Shown here: in pieces, positions 5,637 to 8,766 of the stretch
Numbering within the stretch: the stretch's first letter is position 1
How the letters are laid out: each line of letters opens with the position of its first letter
Assembly (NCBI GenBank): GCA_002471185.1
Contig: DKPL01000052.1
Coordinates: forward strand, 438-9,203
Source of the DNA: Bacteroides sp. UBA7335
GTDB taxonomy: Bacteria > Bacteroidota > Bacteroidia > Bacteroidales > Bacteroidaceae
Reading direction: 5' to 3'
DNA: 8,766 nucleotides
Notes under the pieces: model-generated
Seen by the model: the letters and a program-made list of their open reading frames with translations, nothing else
Database searches by the model: none
Told to the model about the DNA's origin: nothing
Position numbers and translations under genes: made by a program

Positions 5637-6341
5637 ATGGTGATTGAAAAGAAAAGGCTGGTTTTTTATCTAATAATATTATTGCTTATGCCATTCAATG
5701 TAATGGCCCAAAGCAATGAAGAATATAAGCTCGAATTAGGTGGTACGCTAGGAGGATCCTTCTACATGGGAGACGCCAACTATACCACTCCTTTTAAAAA
5801 TATAGGCATAGCAGGAGGAGTCATGGTTAGGTATCTAATAAATCCTCGTATGGCTATAAAAGGAAACTTAATTGTAGGAAGAATAAGCGGTGATACTAAA
5901 AACTTCAGCAACCAGTATCCTTTTGAAGGAGTAGCTAGTTTTAAAAGAACAATATTCGACTTAGGAGCTCAGTTTGAATATAACTTCTTGCCTTATGGCA
6001 CTGGATTTGGATATAGAGGAGGAAAACGTTTCACTCCTTATATTACAAGTGGATTTGGATTTACCTATGCTCCTCCTCCAGCGTCAGGAGTATTCACAGT
6101 GAATATTCCATTTGGTATAGGTGTGAAATACAAATTAAAGGAACGATTAAATATAGGATGCGAGTTTACAATGCGCTTTAGCTTTAGCGATAAGTTGGAT
6201 GTAACTAATAAAGAGGAGTTACAGCTTAACGACCCGTATCAAATAAAGGGAAAAGGATTAAAGAACAAAGACAGTTATAGTTTTACCATGCTGTTTTTAA
6301 CTTACGACCTTTTTCCTAAGTGTAAAGAATGTAATTATTAA
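5637..6341 (+). CDS. DUF6089-like outer-membrane beta-barrel protein
   Basis: A 234-residue exported protein, probably a small outer-membrane barrel, recalling the DUF6089 family that sits beside uppS-bamA in Bacteroidetes. Residues 1-24 are a signal peptide (basic start, hydrophobic run, cleavage at VMA-Q). The mature part alternates glycine/aromatic strands typical of 8-stranded barrels: LELGGTLGGSFYMGD (32-46), IAGGVMVRYL (58-67), FDLGAQFEYNF (107-117), FTPYITSGFGFTYAP (132-146), FGIGVKYKL (159-167), LNIGCEFTMRFSFSD (171-185), and a last strand with FTMLFLTYDLF (216-226). Two Cys near the end (CKEC, 229-232) could form a disulfide or bind metal. The stop is 5 bp before the uppS start, so the two are probably translationally coupled. 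The function is unknown; a link to envelope assembly is inferred from context only. Confidence 0.82.
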   Translation: MVIEKKRLVFYLIILLLMPFNVMAQSNEEYKLELGGTLGGSFYMGDANYTTPFKNIGIAGGVMVRYLINPRMAIKGNLIVGRISGDTKNFSNQYPFEGVASFKRTIFDLGAQFEYNFLPYGTGFGYRGGKRFTPYITSGFGFTYAPPPASGVFTVNIPFGIGVKYKLKERLNIGCEFTMRFSFSDKLDVTNKEELQLNDPYQIKGKGLKNKDSYSFTMLFLTYDLFPKCKECNY

Positions 6342-6346
6342 CAAGA

Positions 6347-7081
6347 ATGTCTGATAAAGAACAAATAGATTTGAACCGTATACCGAGACATATCGCTATC
6401 ATTATGGATGGCAATGGTAGATGGGCCAAAGCACAAGGATACGAGCGTACATTCGGACATCAAGCTGGTGCCGAAACGGTGCACGTCATTGCTGAGGAAG
6501 CAGCTCGTTTAGGAGTCAGATATTTGACTTTATACACATTTTCAACAGAAAATTGGAATAGACCAACAGCCGAAATCGAAGCACTAATGTCACTTCTTCT
6601 TGACTCAATAGAAGAGGAAACATTTATGAAAAACAATATCAGCTTCCGCACTATTGGTGATATGAGTAAACTTCCTATAAAAGTTCAAGATAGGTTGAAA
6701 ACTTGCGAACAAAACACTTCGAGTAATACAGGCATGTGCTTAATATTAGCTCTAAGTTATTCGTCGCAATGGGAAATTACTGAAGCCACTCGACAAATAG
6801 CGACTTTAGTAGAAAAAGGAAAATTGAAACCCGAAAATATAACAAGTGAGACTATACAGGAGCACTTGACAACAAACTTTATGCCCAACCCCGATTTACT
6901 GATCCGAACAGGTGGTGAATTGAGATTGAGCAATTATCTTTTATGGCAGTGCGCCTATTCAGAACTCTATTTCTGCGAGACTTTCTGGCCGGAATTTAGA
7001 AACAACGAATTGCGAGAAGCTATAATGGATTACCAAAAAAGAGAACGTAGATTCGGACAAACGAGTGAACAAATCAGTTAA
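6347..7081 (+). CDS. uppS: Undecaprenyl diphosphate synthase (cis-prenyltransferase)
   Basis: A 244-residue cytoplasmic, membrane-associated enzyme adding eight isopentenyl units in cis to farnesyl diphosphate. It makes the C55 lipid carrier for peptidoglycan, O-antigen and capsule synthesis. Seen here: HIAIIMDGNGRWA (15-27) with catalytic D21, the G22-N23-G24-R25 phosphate loop and W26; H38 in FGHQAG; TFSTENWNRP (64-73); and RTGGELRLSN (187-196) with R187, R193 and S195, then E206 in AYSELYF. These correspond to E. coli D26, R30, H43, R194, R200, S202 and E213. The usual NYGGR motif reads SYSSQ (137-141). Length is standard. The start follows the DUF6089-like stop by 5 bp, and bamA starts 25 bp after the stop, a conserved Bacteroidetes arrangement. 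Confidence 0.95.
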   Translation: MSDKEQIDLNRIPRHIAIIMDGNGRWAKAQGYERTFGHQAGAETVHVIAEEAARLGVRYLTLYTFSTENWNRPTAEIEALMSLLLDSIEEETFMKNNISFRTIGDMSKLPIKVQDRLKTCEQNTSSNTGMCLILALSYSSQWEITEATRQIATLVEKGKLKPENITSETIQEHLTTNFMPNPDLLIRTGGELRLSNYLLWQCAYSELYFCETFWPEFRNNELREAIMDYQKRERRFGQTSEQIS

Positions 7082-7106
7082 TCAAAAACATATAATCATA
7101 ACATAA

Positions 7107-8766
7107 ATGCATTATCGTATTTCTCTTATATTCGTAACGTTTATCTGCCTGTTAGGAGGAACATTGACAGGCTGGGCACAAGAAACCAGCACTGACGAAG
7201 CCGCAAAACCGGTTATTTTGTATTCGGGAACACCCAAGAAATACGAAATTGCTGATATCAAAGTTGAAGGGGTTAAAAACTATGAAGACTTTGTGCTTAT
7301 AGGTCTTTCAGGACTCTCTATCGGACAAACTGTTACAGTTCCCGGCGATGAAATCACTACGGCAATCAAACGTTATTGGCGACATGGGTTATTCTCTAAT
7401 GTACAAATTACCGCAGACAAAATTGAGGATGGAAAGGTATGGCTTAAAATTAGCTTAACCCAGCGTCCACGTATTTCTGAAATACGCTATCATGGAGTAA
7501 AAAAGTCAGAACGTCAAGACTTGGAAGCTCGCTTAGGTTTGGTAAAAGGTAGTCAAATCACACCCAATTTAGTAGACCGCGCTAAAACACTTATCAAACG
7601 TTATTTCGATGACAAAGGCTTCAAAAATGCCGAAGTTATTATCACACAAAGAGATGATGCATCTAATGAAAACCAAGTAATTGTAGATGTAGATATCGAT
7701 AAGAAAGAAAAGGTTAAGGTAAATAGCATAACAATTGTAGGAAACGAAGCAATTTCTGATGCTAAACTGAAACGGGTAATGAAAAAGACAAATGAGAAGG
7801 GAAAACTTCTTAATCTTTTCCGCACGAAGAAGTTTATCAATGAAAAGTATGAAGAAGATAAGCAATTAATCATAGATAAGTATAACGAGCTAGGATATCG
7901 CGATGCTGTAATCTTAAAAGATAGTGTAGCAGCGCATGATGATAGAACGGTAGATGTGTTTATGGAGATTGAAGAGGGCGATAAATATTATCTGCGCAAT
8001 GTTACATGGGTAGGTAATACATTGTATCCTTCTGACCAACTAGACTTTATGCTACGCATGAAGAAAGGTGATGTGTACAATCAAAAATTATTAAATGAAC
8101 GTATCTCTGGCGATGAGGATGCAATTGGTAATCTTTACTACAATAATGGATATCTATTTTATAACTTAGATCCTGTTGAAATTAATATTGATGGTGACTC
8201 TATTGACTTAGAAATGCGTATTTATGAAGGTAGACAAGCTACTATTAATAAAATTACCATCAATGGAAATGACCGTCTATACGAAAATGTTGTTCGTCGC
8301 GAACTTCGAACTCGCCCAGGACAACTGTTCAGCCGTGACGATTTGATGCGTTCTATGCGTGAGATTCAACAAATGGGACACTTTGATGCAGAAAACATTA
8401 AGCCAGATATTCAACCAGATCCAATGAATGGAACTGTAGACATTGCTTATGATTTAGTATCAAAAGCAAATGACCAAGTTGAATTCTCAGCAGGCTGGGG
8501 ACAAACTGGTGTAATTGGTAAACTTAGCTTGAAGTTTACAAACTTCTCTATTGCTAACTTATTGCATCCAGGCGAGAATTATAGAGGAATTCTACCTCAA
8601 GGAGATGGGCAAACATTGACTATTAGTGGACAAACAAATGCTCGTTACTATCAATCGTATAGTATTTCATTCTTTGACCCTTGGTTTGGCGGTAAACGCC
8701 CAAATTCATTCTCTGTATCGGCTTACTACTCAAGACAAACTGATATTAGTAGCAGATATTATAATA
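7107..8766 (+). CDS. bamA: BamA, outer-membrane protein assembly factor (3' end outside window)
   Basis: The 553 codons present stay open to the window edge, and the gene is cut early in its barrel. BamA is the Omp85 channel that folds and inserts outer-membrane barrels. Start ATG 7107 gives a signal peptide of 1-24 (cleavage at GWA-Q). Five POTRA domains follow, each with the beta-alpha-alpha-beta-beta pattern: about 47-120 (starts IADIKVEGVKN), 121-204 (ISEIRYHGVKK), 205-293 (VNSITIVGNEAIS), 294-376 (LRNVTWVGNTLYP) and 377-455 (INKITINGNDRLY, with GQLFSRDDLMRSM). The barrel begins near 456 (VEFSAGWGQTG) and includes SFFDPWFGGKRP (521-532), typical of Omp85. POTRA3 has the basic insert around 229-246 that I associate with Bacteroidetes homologues. 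No lipobox. Last gene visible in the operon; further genes, often OmpH/Skp chaperones in this phylum, may follow. Confidence 0.95.
   Translation, partial: MHYRISLIFVTFICLLGGTLTGWAQETSTDEAAKPVILYSGTPKKYEIADIKVEGVKNYEDFVLIGLSGLSIGQTVTVPGDEITTAIKRYWRHGLFSNVQITADKIEDGKVWLKISLTQRPRISEIRYHGVKKSERQDLEARLGLVKGSQITPNLVDRAKTLIKRYFDDKGFKNAEVIITQRDDASNENQVIVDVDIDKKEKVKVNSITIVGNEAISDAKLKRVMKKTNEKGKLLNLFRTKKFINEKYEEDKQLIIDKYNELGYRDAVILKDSVAAHDDRTVDVFMEIEEGDKYYLRNVTWVGNTLYPSDQLDFMLRMKKGDVYNQKLLNERISGDEDAIGNLYYNNGYLFYNLDPVEINIDGDSIDLEMRIYEGRQATINKITINGNDRLYENVVRRELRTRPGQLFSRDDLMRSMREIQQMGHFDAENIKPDIQPDPMNGTVDIAYDLVSKANDQVEFSAGWGQTGVIGKLSLKFTNFSIANLLHPGENYRGILPQGDGQTLTISGQTNARYYQSYSISFFDPWFGGKRPNSFSVSAYYSRQTDISSRYYN

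Noticed and set aside
6460..6651. 63-residue minus-strand open frame
   Set aside because: It is a shadow of uppS.
7569..7873. Two overlapping minus-strand open frames of 98 and 90 residues
   Set aside because: Both are antisense to the POTRA region of bamA. Their Phe/Ile/Leu-rich sequence is the reverse of Lys/Glu/Asn codons.

Overview
The window looks like core chromosome of a member of the Bacteroidales, probably Bacteroides-like. Four things point there: the AT-rich sequence; promoter boxes of the Bacteroides type (TAnnTTTG, with or without an upstream TTTG) in place of TTGACA/TATAAT; a 333-residue malate dehydrogenase of Bacteroidetes type; and the gene order DUF6242-like lipoprotein, DUF6089-like barrel protein, uppS, bamA. 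There are no rRNA or tRNA genes, CRISPR arrays, insertion sequences or phage genes.

Left part (1-2640, minus strand). Positions 1-253 hold a Bacteroides-type promoter firing out of the left edge and a weak terminator. A 346-residue secreted protein follows, with a Spy/CpxP-like helical head, a Tyr-rich middle and a long Ser/Arg/Pro/Thr/Asn tail built partly from a 96-bp tandem repeat. Upstream of it is a small BamE/SmpA-like lipoprotein, probably in the same transcript. Next comes a CvfB-type S1-domain RNA-binding protein, ended by a clear intrinsic terminator whose T-tract also reads as a promoter -7 box for the BamE-like gene.

Middle (2640-4240). The cvfB-type gene and mdh are divergent, each with an identical TATCTTTG box. 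A perfect 9-bp inverted repeat lies at the start of the predicted cvfB leader. mdh ends in a 20-bp hairpin. About 330 bp of A/T-rich sequence without a convincing gene follows.

Right part (4205-8766, plus strand). A promoter box precedes a probable four-gene envelope operon: DUF6242-like lipoprotein with Asp-box-like repeats, DUF6089-like outer-membrane barrel, undecaprenyl diphosphate synthase (uppS), and BamA, which is cut off early in its barrel by the window edge. Gaps are 73, 5 and 25 bp, with no terminator seen inside. The shared theme is envelope building: UppS makes the lipid carrier for peptidoglycan and surface glycans, BamA inserts outer-membrane barrels, and the BamE-like and Spy-like proteins on the other strand fit the same business.

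I see no clearly new defence or mobile system. The best candidates for unexplored biology are the repeat-tailed secreted protein, the two DUF proteins tied to uppS-bamA, and the inverted repeat in the cvfB leader.
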